Source: Paenibacillus jilunlii
GTDB lineage: Bacteria > Bacillota > Bacilli > Paenibacillales > Paenibacillaceae
DNA: 64,000 nt
Assembly (NCBI RefSeq): GCF_900102965.1
Contig: NZ_FNGM01000002.1
Location: forward strand, 238,559 to 302,558
Direction of reading: 5' to 3'
In this document: piece by piece, positions 45,753-54,451 of the stretch
How the letters are laid out: each line of letters opens with the position of its first letter
Position numbering within the stretch: position 1 is the first letter of the stretch
Notes under the pieces: model-generated
What the model saw: the letters and a program-made list of their open reading frames with translations, nothing else
What the model was told of the DNA's origin: nothing
Databases searched by the model: none
Made by a program: the position numbers and the translations under genes

Positions 45753-47186
45753 ATGCTGCTTGTCCCGAATCTCAGCGATACTGGCGGAGTACCTTACTAC
45801 ATACAGCTATATGACTATTTAAAAAAAGAAATCATCAGCGGCTCGCTGCCTACGGGCACCCGTCTGCCCTCCATCCGCATCATGGCCGCCCAGCTTCAGC
45901 TCAGCACCACTCCGGTAGAGCTGGCCTACCAGCAGCTGCTGTCCGAGGGCTTCATCGTGAGCAGGCCGCGCAGCGGATATTATGTACAACAGGTGCATGG
46001 GCTGGGCGGAACCGCAGCAGAGCCAGACCGTCCACCGCTGCCGGTCCGTTCTATTACCCCGCGTGATTCCCGGACCTACCCATATGATTTCCATATTTCA
46101 CGTAACGACTTCTCCCTCTTTCCAGACAAAATATGGCGCAGCCTCTACCAGGAGCAGCTTGCCAATCCCGATCTGCTGCAATATGGCGATCCACAGGGAG
46201 AACCTGCCTTGCGGGAGAGCATCGCCGCCCATTTGCGGCAGTTCCGCGGGCTGCGCTGCACAGCAGAGCAGGTTGTGATCGGCGGCGACCAGTATACGCT
46301 ATGCTCGCTTCTGGCACTCCTGCTTCAGGAGAAGGCGATGAAGCTTGCGATTGAAAATCCGGGATACCACCTGCTCCCTGCGGCATTTCAGCGGCATGGC
46401 TTTCAGATTTTGCCCCTTCAACTGCAGGAAGACGGGCTTGACGTAACGCAGCTATACGCAAGCGGAGCAAATTGCGTGTACATCTCGCCTTCCCACCAGT
46501 TCCCCCGGGGGATGGTGATGCCCATTGCGAACCGGCTGGCGCTGCTGGAGTGGGCCCGGAGGAACAGCAGCTATATTATAGAGGATGATTATGACGGTGA
46601 GTTCCGCTATCATGGACGGCCGATTCCCGCGCTGCAGGGACTCCTGGAAGACAGTCCTGTGATCTATATGTGCAGTTTCGCCCAATCGCTGGCCCCGGCG
46701 CTGTGTATTCATTATATGGTGCTGCCCAAGTCGCTTGTGCCGGACTACCACAGCCTGAAAAGCGAGCTGTACTTGGAGCATTCCGCTTCCCGGCTGAATC
46801 AGATAGCGCTGCATTATTTCATGGAGAGGGGGCACTTTGCGAAGCATTTGCGGAGAATGCGTCTGGTCTACCAGAGGAAGCATGATCTGCTTTTGAGTGC
46901 GATCCAACGCAATTTCGGGGAAAAAGCAGCCGTGCACGGACAAGGGGCAGGATTCCACATTCTGCTCACCCTTCACAGCGGCGGCAGTGCCCGCCAGCTC
47001 GCAGAAAAGGCCGCAGCGGCAGGTATCCGTGTTACGCCCATGTCCTATACATGGTGGAGCAGGCCGGAGCATGACGAGCCGGAATTTATTCTGGGCTTCG
47101 GCGGCATTGCCGAGGAGAGGATTGAGGAGGGCATCCGGCGGCTGGCCGGAGTGTGGGATAAAGGTTTAGAAGCCACAGCCTTCTAA
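45753..47186 (+). CDS. MocR-type GntR regulator with altered PLP site
   Basis: A 477-residue fusion: a GntR winged helix (10-80: YYIQLYDYLKKEIISGSLPT, PSIRIMAAQLQLS) and a class I aminotransferase-like domain (about 110-470). In active MocR proteins the PLP lysine stands in an S-F-S-K-S-L-A-P motif followed by L-R-x-G-Y. Here it reads SFAQSLAPALCIHY: Gln311 replaces the Lys, Cys318 the phosphate-binding Arg and His320 the Gly. Asp278/279 in IIEDDYDGEF remains. It therefore cannot form the internal aldimine and may respond to ligand differently or not at all. The reading frame is intact. Confidence 0.85.
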   Translation: MLLVPNLSDTGGVPYYIQLYDYLKKEIISGSLPTGTRLPSIRIMAAQLQLSTTPVELAYQQLLSEGFIVSRPRSGYYVQQVHGLGGTAAEPDRPPLPVRSITPRDSRTYPYDFHISRNDFSLFPDKIWRSLYQEQLANPDLLQYGDPQGEPALRESIAAHLRQFRGLRCTAEQVVIGGDQYTLCSLLALLLQEKAMKLAIENPGYHLLPAAFQRHGFQILPLQLQEDGLDVTQLYASGANCVYISPSHQFPRGMVMPIANRLALLEWARRNSSYIIEDDYDGEFRYHGRPIPALQGLLEDSPVIYMCSFAQSLAPALCIHYMVLPKSLVPDYHSLKSELYLEHSASRLNQIALHYFMERGHFAKHLRRMRLVYQRKHDLLLSAIQRNFGEKAAVHGQGAGFHILLTLHSGGSARQLAEKAAAAGIRVTPMSYTWWSRPEHDEPEFILGFGGIAEERIEEGIRRLAGVWDKGLEATAF

Positions 47187-47386
47187 AGGAATGGTTTGAT
47201 TTTCTTATGAACTCAGTCTATATGGGCGGGTATAAAGAAAATATCTTTTCTCCAGGGAAATTAGATTTAGAAATTAAGGAATACCAATTCCCAGTTGACC
47301 GCGCTGCAATCAGAAATATAGACTTCTGAGTCTTCTGATAGATTCTGCACAAAGACAATAATCAGGAAAGGCCTCCCGGCACCACT

Positions 47387-48412
47387 CTACTTATATCTGG
47401 CCAGCATCCCGGCAAGCAGCTCCCTAACCCTCCCGGCCAGTTCCGGCGGCTCCTGTACCTCAGCCTCGTTGCACAGGCCAATCACGAACCGGGCAAAGAA
47501 TCGCAGATCATTGCGCGGGACCTGGCCTCCTAGCCAGCCGGTGCCGTCTTCACGGATGTGCAGCAAGGACGCTGACCAGAGCTCGGCCTCGCATGCCTGA
47601 ACCCCTTCTTGTGTCAGCTCAATATGCAACCGGGACTGTTCCTTGCCGTTAGTTGGCACCCGCCCCGGTCTCTCGTCTGCTTCCTGCCCGGGTTCCTTCC
47701 GCTCTTCTTGTTCAGCTCCCTGCTGGAAGTGGCTGTAAGCTTCCCTATTCCCCAGATGAACATGCCGCAGATCCAGCGGCGCAAGACCTGCGGTGTCAAC
47801 CTTCACAGCATGCATCCGGTCACAGCGGAACACGCGGATGCCGCCCCGCAGGAAACAATAGGCCGGGCAATACCATAAGCCGCTGCTGGCATAGATGCCG
47901 ATCGGCTGGATGGCCCGCTCCATACGTTTGCCCTTGGTTTCATAATCAATCTGCAGCACTTTCTGCCCTGTGGCGGCTTCCAGCAGAATAGCGAGATAGG
48001 GAAACTCCGCCTGCCGCGCCGGGGTTACAAAATCTATCCGGTGCTTCATCTCGTCAATACGGTCGCGGACATCTCCGGACATATAATGATAGAATTTCTG
48101 CAATGCGGCCACAGACTCTTCCTTGAAGGGCAGGTACTTATAGTGGCGCAGGGCATGGCTGGCAAAAAAGATCGCCACCGCTTCCTCCTCCGTAAACGCA
48201 ATCGGAGGGAGGATTCTCTCGTTCAGCACCTGGTAGCCGCCATGCGGCCCCACTTCAGAATAGAGCGGCACACCCAGCTCGCCCAGCTCCTGCAAATCCC
48301 TAAGGATGGTCCGGGAGGACACACCGAATTCCTCTGCCAGCTCTTTGACGGTGAACTTGCGCTTCCGGTTGACGGTCATCATCAGATCCAGCAGCCGTTT
48401 GGATTTTGACAT
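47387..48412 (-). CDS. HTH/WYL-domain transcriptional regulator
   Basis: A 341-residue DeoR-like regulator. The N-terminal helix-turn-helix reads FTVKELAEEFGVSSRTILRD; a central WYL-type ligand domain includes IQPIGIYASSGLWYCPAYC and FRCDRM. An inserted Glu/Gln/Arg-rich linker (about 235-265, EQEERKEPGQEADERPG) is unusual. WYL domains sense nucleic-acid or nucleotide ligands in several systems. It is divergent from the VOC gene; a palindrome lies between (48441-48455). ATG at 48412 follows GGAG. Confidence 0.8.
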   Translation of the reverse strand: MSKSKRLLDLMMTVNRKRKFTVKELAEEFGVSSRTILRDLQELGELGVPLYSEVGPHGGYQVLNERILPPIAFTEEEAVAIFFASHALRHYKYLPFKEESVAALQKFYHYMSGDVRDRIDEMKHRIDFVTPARQAEFPYLAILLEAATGQKVLQIDYETKGKRMERAIQPIGIYASSGLWYCPAYCFLRGGIRVFRCDRMHAVKVDTAGLAPLDLRHVHLGNREAYSHFQQGAEQEERKEPGQEADERPGRVPTNGKEQSRLHIELTQEGVQACEAELWSASLLHIREDGTGWLGGQVPRNDLRFFARFVIGLCNEAEVQEPPELAGRVRELLAGMLARYK

Positions 48413-48440
48413 AGCATAGCTCCAATATTTTTTATATTTA

Positions 48441-48455
48441 TGACAACACTTGTCA
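48441..48455. promoter_or_regulatory. Palindromic operator between WYL regulator and VOC gene
   Basis: TGACAA-CAC-TTGTCA, a perfect 6-bp inverted repeat, is centred in the divergent promoter region, 28 bases before the regulator start. A likely binding site for the divergent regulator. Confidence 0.55.
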
Positions 48456-48526
48456 CTATTATACCCTACAATGAACTCATAGCCCATCTGCAGACGGCAA
48501 ATTCATTAACAGGGAGAGATTGGAAC

Positions 48527-48952
48527 ATGACATTACAGCTGAACCCTTTTATACTGCTCGACGGCAATGCACAGCAGGCGATTGAATTCTATCAGGAGGT
48601 GCTGGGAGCGAAGCTGCTCTTCAAGCAAACCGCCGGAGAAGGACCGCAGAATCCCGATGCACCGATGTCAGAGGAAGCTAAGGCACGCATTGCCCACTCT
48701 GTGCTGCGTGTCGGAGAGACGGACTTTTTTGTAGCCGATCTGGAGGAGGGACAGACACTGCTCCCGGGGAATGGCATTAATATCTGTATCACGGCAGACA
48801 GCACCGCAGAGGCAGAACAGCTGTACCACTCTTTAAAAGAAGGCGGTCAAGTTGATATTGAGCTTGCCCCCGTCTACTTCAGTCCCGCTTATGGTATGGT
48901 CACTGACAAGTTCGGTGTGGCTTTCCAGATATTCACGAAGCGGGGACGGTGA
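48527..48952 (+). CDS. VOC-superfamily (PhnB/glyoxalase-like) protein
   Basis: A 141-residue protein of the vicinal-oxygen-chelate fold: MTLQLNPFILLDGNAQQAIE, FYQEVLGAKLLF and a late YGMVTDKFGVAFQIF. This is the PhnB-like glyoxalase/dioxygenase pattern; members bind metal or act as resistance or demethylation factors, and PhnB itself has no proven activity. Start at 48527 follows AGGGAGAG. It is divergent from the WYL regulator, a common arrangement for a controlled target. Confidence 0.8.
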   Translation: MTLQLNPFILLDGNAQQAIEFYQEVLGAKLLFKQTAGEGPQNPDAPMSEEAKARIAHSVLRVGETDFFVADLEEGQTLLPGNGINICITADSTAEAEQLYHSLKEGGQVDIELAPVYFSPAYGMVTDKFGVAFQIFTKRGR

Positions 48953-49042
48953 ATACCCCAAAGTAGGTTTTGGGCTTGATGCAGACTCCGCTGCTCAAGC
49001 CTTTTCTCTCGTTTGCAGGTTAGTTCAGATTGAGGAATATGG

Positions 49043-49816
49043 TCATGCTTCATTGGCTCTCGCCTGCTTCAAGTCCACCAATGCCTGCACATTCCGGGCC
49101 GTAATAGAGGCAACGCCAAGATCGGCGTAGTGCTCCATAAGCCGCGTCTCGTTCACGGTCCAGACATACACGGGCAGCCCGGAAGCATGGGCGCGCTCCA
49201 TAAACCAGGGGGTCACAATTTCATGATAAATGTTTATTCCAAAACAAGAAGCCTCCAGTGCCTCCCGGCAGGTCTGTCCCACGGCAAACTCATAAGGCGA
49301 GGTTCTGAAGAGCTGAATGTCTGCATTAAGCAGCTTTCTGAGCTGAGGCTGTCTGCGCTGTGCCAATAGGGCACGCTCCCTTTCGCAGCCTGACAGAAAG
49401 ACCTGTTCCGGCATACCTAATCTATGGACCAGTTCTGCAGCAGCGTCTACAGCTTCATCCACTTTCAGATCGAGATTGGCGATGGTTCCGGACGGCTTAA
49501 TTAACCGCAGCATCTCTTCCAGCGTGCTGAAGTTCATGCTGCCCCGCTTGCCGGCATAATCTACAGCGACCTCCACATTCTTCAGCTCTGCGAAACTCGT
49601 CTCTGAGATGCTGATGCTCCGCCCTGCTACCGTGGTCCAGATATCATCATGGGCCAGTACCGCAATTCCGTCTTTCGTCACCCGCACATCGTCCTCCACA
49701 ATATCCGCTCCAAGCTTAATCCCCATCCGCACGGCATCCAGGGTATTGTCCAGCGTCTCCATGCAGCCAGTATGCGCTGTTATGAATGGGAAGGAGTTCC
49801 TTCCTTCTGCCTCCAT
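49043..49816 (-). CDS. GDPD-like phosphodiesterase with altered active site
   Basis: A 257-residue cytoplasmic protein of the glycerophosphodiester phosphodiesterase fold. It keeps His15 (FITAHTG), Glu41/Asp43 (GADIVEDDVRVTKDG) and His56 (AHDD). However the usual H-R-G is HTG and P-E-N-T is LDNT, so a catalytic Arg and a metal-binding Glu are changed. It may hydrolyse an unusual phosphodiester or have weak activity. Start at 49816 lies 39 bases past the preceding stop. It is the last of eight genes headed by a LacI regulator. Confidence 0.75.
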   Translation of the reverse strand: MEAEGRNSFPFITAHTGCMETLDNTLDAVRMGIKLGADIVEDDVRVTKDGIAVLAHDDIWTTVAGRSISISETSFAELKNVEVAVDYAGKRGSMNFSTLEEMLRLIKPSGTIANLDLKVDEAVDAAAELVHRLGMPEQVFLSGCERERALLAQRRQPQLRKLLNADIQLFRTSPYEFAVGQTCREALEASCFGINIYHEIVTPWFMERAHASGLPVYVWTVNETRLMEHYADLGVASITARNVQALVDLKQARANEA

Positions 49817-49854
49817 CTCCGATCCCTCGCCTTCATGCTGGATAAATTCTTTGA

Positions 49855-50847
49855 TCAGTCGAAATATATGGCATTCGTAAACGCAATCAGCGTTCTCACA
49901 CCCTGAATAATCCCCCACAGCTCGGCGCGCATCCACAGCAGGCCTTGAACGGAGATTTCAGTATGAAGCGGCAACTGCTCCGGCATCGCGGCATGCTCGG
50001 ACAGTACGCCTAAATTGCTCTTCAGACTGACCGTAAAGGACTGCTCCGGCAAATGCCAATGCTCATGGCGGGAGGTGAAATCCGCCAGCACTTTAACAGA
50101 TGCCAGCCGTTCCCTTTCGTCCGAGCCTTTTACTGCATCACCGATTTGATACACTTCCCCGTTAACATTCACTTCCAGATCAAGTCTGGGTCCCAAGGTG
50201 ACGGAGACCCGGCCGGAGGACAACGCTTCTATCGCCCGTTCAGTAAAAGGCGCCTCCCCCTCCTGAATCCGCAAGTAGGTCACGGATAAAGGTGCATCCG
50301 TCCGCTCCTGGAGATGCCAGTCCCTTCCCGAAGTAGCGGCAAGCCGGAACCCCTCGTTCAATTTGTCCGTCCACAGCCGGTAAGCACGGATGTTGTTTTT
50401 CTTCACCGGGGCAAAGGTCGTGGACCAGACTTCGATATAATCAATCTCGTTCCAGTCGCGGATTTCAAACTCCCAGAAACAGCCCGTACACATCGGACTG
50501 CCCGGACGGAAAGGATGAGCCATGCCGGCAAGGCCGCCCTGCTCATGAACCCGGGCCAGTCCGGCATGGATATCTCCCGGCCCCACCCTCCGCCAATCCT
50601 GGTAATCCTTGACCCCGATTATAACCATGTGACCGAAGAAAGTGGTCCATTCCATACCCGGGATAATCAACAGTCCGGTTTCACGTTCAATCTGTTCTTT
50701 GCGCGCCAGTCCTGCCATCGTATTGTGGTCGGTCAGGGCAATACAGTCAAAACCAAGCGCTTTGGCTCCCAAAGCCAGCTCGTTCAAAGACTGCCTGCCA
50801 TCACTGTGGAACGTATGTGTATGAAGCTCACAGGCTATCCAGGTCAT
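49855..50847 (-). CDS. PHP-domain metallohydrolase (CehA/McbA type)
   Basis: A 330-residue protein whose first ~220 residues form a PHP metal-dependent phosphoesterase: CELHTHTFHSDGRQS (HxH and SDG), ALTDHNTMAG, PGMEWTT, GMAHPF and SGRDWH give the expected metal ligands. The rest is beta-rich (LGPRLDLEVNVNGEVYQIGD), like the C-terminal part of CehA-family enzymes. Such proteins cleave phosphoesters or carbamates. It overlaps the preceding gene by four bases (ATGA at 50844-50847). Together with the GDPD-like enzyme it could break down a phosphodiester brought in by the linked importer. Confidence 0.8.
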   Translation of the reverse strand: MTWIACELHTHTFHSDGRQSLNELALGAKALGFDCIALTDHNTMAGLARKEQIERETGLLIIPGMEWTTFFGHMVIIGVKDYQDWRRVGPGDIHAGLARVHEQGGLAGMAHPFRPGSPMCTGCFWEFEIRDWNEIDYIEVWSTTFAPVKKNNIRAYRLWTDKLNEGFRLAATSGRDWHLQERTDAPLSVTYLRIQEGEAPFTERAIEALSSGRVSVTLGPRLDLEVNVNGEVYQIGDAVKGSDERERLASVKVLADFTSRHEHWHLPEQSFTVSLKSNLGVLSEHAAMPEQLPLHTEISVQGLLWMRAELWGIIQGVRTLIAFTNAIYFD

Positions 50848-51317
50848 TGCGCCGCCTCCTCTTCCTGCCAGATTTGCAGCGAATATTCACAGTAGTCGGT
50901 TACGATGGCATGCAGGCTTAAGGTAACCTCCCACATTCCCGCCACGATATCCCCGCAGACAAGACCGGGAGAGGCTTCATGTCTGGAAATATGGAGAAAC
51001 TGTTCCGGATCATGCCGGTGCGCAGCACCAAGATGCCCATTGGGACTGTCAACCGAGACCGTAATCAAATTGTTAAGCGGTAGATACGATTTAAAGTGTG
51101 CTTTGGCCTGCGCTATGGTTTCTTCTTCAAAGTAGAGATCAATACTGCGCTCGACCAAAGTTCTCGCTTTCTCCAAATCTTCCAGCTGCTTGGGTCCGTA
51201 CCAAAAATTGATCCCTAGCCGCCCTCCCGCCGAAGCCAGAAAGAACCGGTGGATAATATGCGATTTCGAGCTTGCAGGTGTCACTCTGCCCCGTGCATCC
51301 ACGATTACCTTTTTCAT
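50844..51317 (-). CDS. Unknown protein linked to the PHP/ABC operon
   Basis: A 157-residue soluble protein: KKVIVDARGRVTPASSKSHI, GGRLGINFWYGPKQLEDLEK and MWEVTLSLHAIVTDYCEYSL. I do not recognise it. The C-terminal VTLSLHAIVTDYCEYSLQIW resembles a beta-sandwich strand pair, and GDIVAGMWEVTLSLHAI recalls the phosphodiesterase-companion domain sometimes found beside PHP proteins. It overlaps both neighbours by four bases, so it is made in step with the permease and PHP enzyme and likely acts in the same pathway. Confidence 0.7.
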   Translation of the reverse strand: MKKVIVDARGRVTPASSKSHIIHRFFLASAGGRLGINFWYGPKQLEDLEKARTLVERSIDLYFEEETIAQAKAHFKSYLPLNNLITVSVDSPNGHLGAAHRHDPEQFLHISRHEASPGLVCGDIVAGMWEVTLSLHAIVTDYCEYSLQIWQEEEAAQ

Positions 51318-52159
51318 GACCGCCGCATCCCTTCCTCTTTAATCATAGAAAGGACATAGAAGTATCCGATAAACGAACATAACAGGAAGGTAAAGAAGGC
51401 CAAGGCTGCAGCAAGCTGACGGTCCTGGAAAACACCGAAAACCTGCTCCATGGAGACGCCAAGCATTTGCGGAGCATTGGGACCCACCAGATAAGGCGCC
51501 GTAAAGGAGCCGATCACACCCATAAACACGAAGGTGACCGCCACTAGCAGTGTCTTATAGGTCAATGGAAGAATTAATCTCCAGAAAATCCGGAGCCGTC
51601 CTGCGCCTACATCCTTGGCGCTTTCAATAACGGCATCCGGCACGGACGATAAAGCGGAGCCCAGCAGCATCGTCGTAAACGGTATATTGAACCATAAATT
51701 TGCGATAATGATGCCCTTCATGTCGTAAATCATCCGCGGAAAGCTGTCCTGCCCCAGATGGTACAAAATCCGCGACGCCCAGCCATGATTGCCGAGCAGC
51801 TGCATCAGGCCGTAAGTAGCAATAACGGTAGGAATAAAGATCGGAATCATGTACATCCGGCGGATCCAGCGCACAGCAAAGCCGTTATTGAAACGCATAT
51901 AGACCGCGAGAACATAACTGACAGCCAGTACAAGCAGTGAAGAAATCACGGTGACCTCAAGGGTGAAGATGATGTTGGAGCGCATCAGCTTGTCCGTAAA
52001 CAGAAATTTATAATTGGACAGGTCGTAGCCGCCCCCGTCATTCGTGAGGCTTTCCTTCAAAGAACCTATAATAGGCAGGACGACGATAAACACCAGAATT
52101 AGAAAGGAAGGGAGCACCAGGGAAATCCCCAGCAGCCCCCTTTTTGCCTGTCTGCTCAT
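51314..52159 (-). CDS. ABC transporter permease (PotB/PhnU type)
   Basis: A 281-residue membrane protein with about six segments and ATPase-docking loop ESAKDVGAGRLRIFWRLILP. It overlaps the binding-protein gene (52156) and the following unknown gene (51317) by four bases each. It is one channel half; the other is encoded at 54452-55276. Confidence 0.85.
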   Translation of the reverse strand: MSRQAKRGLLGISLVLPSFLILVFIVVLPIIGSLKESLTNDGGGYDLSNYKFLFTDKLMRSNIIFTLEVTVISSLLVLAVSYVLAVYMRFNNGFAVRWIRRMYMIPIFIPTVIATYGLMQLLGNHGWASRILYHLGQDSFPRMIYDMKGIIIANLWFNIPFTTMLLGSALSSVPDAVIESAKDVGAGRLRIFWRLILPLTYKTLLVAVTFVFMGVIGSFTAPYLVGPNAPQMLGVSMEQVFGVFQDRQLAAALAFFTFLLCSFIGYFYVLSMIKEEGMRRS

Positions 52160-53328
52160 TGGGCAGCAACTTCACTTTGCCATCTTTGATTGATATCCTT
52201 GCCCAGATCCCCAAGGCTGAATGTCCGGTAGCCTTCGGACACGCCTTTGAAGGAATCCTGGATGTCTTGCGGCATATTGGACAGCTTAATGCCCGGGAAG
52301 CCCTGCATTTTATTCACAACCTCTGCCTGCGCTTCAGGCGATAGCGTGAAATCGAGGAATTTGTACACCGCGTCTTTCTTGTCAGAAAGCTTAGGTACCA
52401 TCAGATAAGTAGGGCCGCCATTAAAGCCTGGCGTCACCTGCTGCATTTTGGTGGAAGCCGGCAGCTGCCCCTTGGCGATCTGATCCAAAACCATATCCGA
52501 CCAGGCTGGAATCATGTCTACTTCGCCGCTGGCGAGCAGGTCGAGTGTTCCCTGGTTTTTCTTCGGATAAATTCCTTTTCCGTATACATATTTACCCAGA
52601 TCCTTCAGCAGATCAAAGCCTTGCGTCCACTGGCTCTCAATGCTTGGATCGGAGTTGTGGATGGCCTCTTCCGGCAGAAATTTGTAGATTGACGTAATCA
52701 CGAACGAGCTGCCTGAACCGCCGGTAGACGGATCATTGTAGGCGAACCTCTCCGGATTGGCACGAATCCAGTCGTAAAGCTCGTCCAGTGTTTGCGGAGG
52801 CGCAGTAACTTTATCACTGTTATAAGCGAGGACTACCGCAGACGAACGGTAAGGAACGGCCAGGTTGGATACATCATTCATGGTTTGCTGGTCGACGTTA
52901 TTCAAGTTAGGAATCTTACCGTCGCTGAGCGAATCCCACAGATCATCATTTTTACCTTTAGTTACGTCATCAATTGAACTTTCATAGAGATCAACACCGC
53001 CCGAGCCTTTGCCCGCCTGCTTGGCAGCCATGATTTTATCATAGGTAGGCTGAGCAGCTGTACCGGAAGCAACGTAGACCGGGTTAACCTTAATATCCGG
53101 GTTCTTCGCTTCAAACATTGGAATCAGCGTTTTCCATAAATCATCCACATTTTGCGAACCTGTATAATAGAAAGTGAACTCTGTCGATGAAGCGGCTGGA
53201 GCTGAAGTGGAATTTCCGCCCCCGTCCGCAGCGGATTCGGCCTTCTTGTCAGCACCGCAGCCAGCCAGCACAGAACCCGCCAGAACCAGACCTGCCGTCA
53301 GGGATAAAGCCTTTTTCTTATTCAACAT
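52156..53328 (-). CDS. ABC transporter substrate-binding lipoprotein
   Basis: A 390-residue lipoprotein. MLNKKKALSLTAGLVLAGSV plus LAGC place the lipid Cys near residue 24, followed by a Gly/Ser/Ala linker. The mature part follows the Fe3+/polyamine/2-AEP class of binding proteins (TFYYTGSQNVDDLWKTLIPM, then QTLDELYDWIRANPERFAYN). ATG at 53328 follows GGAGG. It probably captures an organophosphate for this operon; the ligand is inferred from the linked phosphoesterases. Confidence 0.85.
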   Translation of the reverse strand: MLNKKKALSLTAGLVLAGSVLAGCGADKKAESAADGGGNSTSAPAASSTEFTFYYTGSQNVDDLWKTLIPMFEAKNPDIKVNPVYVASGTAAQPTYDKIMAAKQAGKGSGGVDLYESSIDDVTKGKNDDLWDSLSDGKIPNLNNVDQQTMNDVSNLAVPYRSSAVVLAYNSDKVTAPPQTLDELYDWIRANPERFAYNDPSTGGSGSSFVITSIYKFLPEEAIHNSDPSIESQWTQGFDLLKDLGKYVYGKGIYPKKNQGTLDLLASGEVDMIPAWSDMVLDQIAKGQLPASTKMQQVTPGFNGGPTYLMVPKLSDKKDAVYKFLDFTLSPEAQAEVVNKMQGFPGIKLSNMPQDIQDSFKGVSEGYRTFSLGDLGKDINQRWQSEVAAQ

Positions 53329-53381
53329 ACACAAATGCCTCCTCAGGATTCATGAATTTATAAAAGTCTTGGAAATTTGAT

Positions 53382-54413
53382 TTACACTTGCGGATACGCC
53401 AAAATTTTCGAGAACTGGACGGAAATCTCTTGACCCTGCTGCAGTTCCTTAACCTTGTCACGGGCCATGAAAGCCCGGATCACGCCATGATTCCGGATGT
53501 CGGCAGAAACTTCGGCATAATGCCCAAGCACCATAATTTGTTTAATGATTCCATGAAGTCCGCTTCCTGCTGAGCTCTCCAATATAATATCCTCAGGCCG
53601 AACCGCTACAGTGACTTCGCCTGAAAGGCCTGTGGCATTGGGAAAGTGAAGTGAACCTACTTGAATGCCCTCTTCAGTGATCACCCCCTTCATAAAATTC
53701 ATTTTCCCGATAAATTGAGCGACGTATAAGGATTTCGGCTCATCGTAAATTTCCTGCGGTGTGGCAATTTGCTCGATCTGTCCATGGTTCATGACTACGA
53801 TCCGGTCGGAAATGGATAATGCCTCCTCCTGGTCATGCGTGACAAATACCATCGTCAGTCCAAGCTCAGCCTGGATCTCCCGGAGCTCCTCACGCATCTC
53901 GTGGCGCAGCTTGGCGTCCAGGGCGGAGAATGGCTCATCGAGCAGCAGGACTGCCGGCTTCAGCAGCAGCGATCTCGCCACCGCAATACGCTGCTGCTGT
54001 CCGCCTGACAGCTGCCCGGGATACTTCTTCTCTGAGCCGGGCAGCCGGACCAGCTCAAGCACCTCTGAAATCGCTTTATCGCGTTCAGCCTTCCGGATTT
54101 TCCTGATTTTGAGTCCAAAGGCCAAATTCTCATAAACCGTCATATGCGGCCATAAATTATAGCCCTGAAACACCATGGATGTCGGCCGTTTCTCCGGGGG
54201 AGCGCTCAAGACGCTTTTTCCCTCGATCATGATGTCACCGGAGTCCGGGTCCAGGAAGCCGCCGACGCTGCGAAGCACCGTCGTTTTACCGCAGCCGGAA
54301 GGGCCAAGCAGGGTGATCATCTCTCCTTTCTTCACATCCAATGAAATATCGGTGACACCGTCGCCAGTCTTGTACCGTTTCGTCAGCTTCTGTATCGATA
54401 AATGAGCCTTCAT
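53382..54413 (-). CDS. ABC transporter ATP-binding protein (PotA/FbpC type)
   Basis: A 343-residue ATPase: Walker A GPSGCGKTT, signature LSGGQQQRIAVARSL, Walker B VLLLDEPFSALD, switch His FVTHDQEEAL, and a C-terminal TOBE domain (about 240-340: EVTVAVRPEDIILESS). Same class as the ATPase at 7180, showing two parallel importers in this window. It lies between the second permease and the binding-protein genes. Confidence 0.9.
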   Translation of the reverse strand: MKAHLSIQKLTKRYKTGDGVTDISLDVKKGEMITLLGPSGCGKTTVLRSVGGFLDPDSGDIMIEGKSVLSAPPEKRPTSMVFQGYNLWPHMTVYENLAFGLKIRKIRKAERDKAISEVLELVRLPGSEKKYPGQLSGGQQQRIAVARSLLLKPAVLLLDEPFSALDAKLRHEMREELREIQAELGLTMVFVTHDQEEALSISDRIVVMNHGQIEQIATPQEIYDEPKSLYVAQFIGKMNFMKGVITEEGIQVGSLHFPNATGLSGEVTVAVRPEDIILESSAGSGLHGIIKQIMVLGHYAEVSADIRNHGVIRAFMARDKVKELQQGQEISVQFSKILAYPQV

Positions 54414-54451
54414 AATGACCTCCTGTCAAAGTGACTGCGGAATTACGCCTG

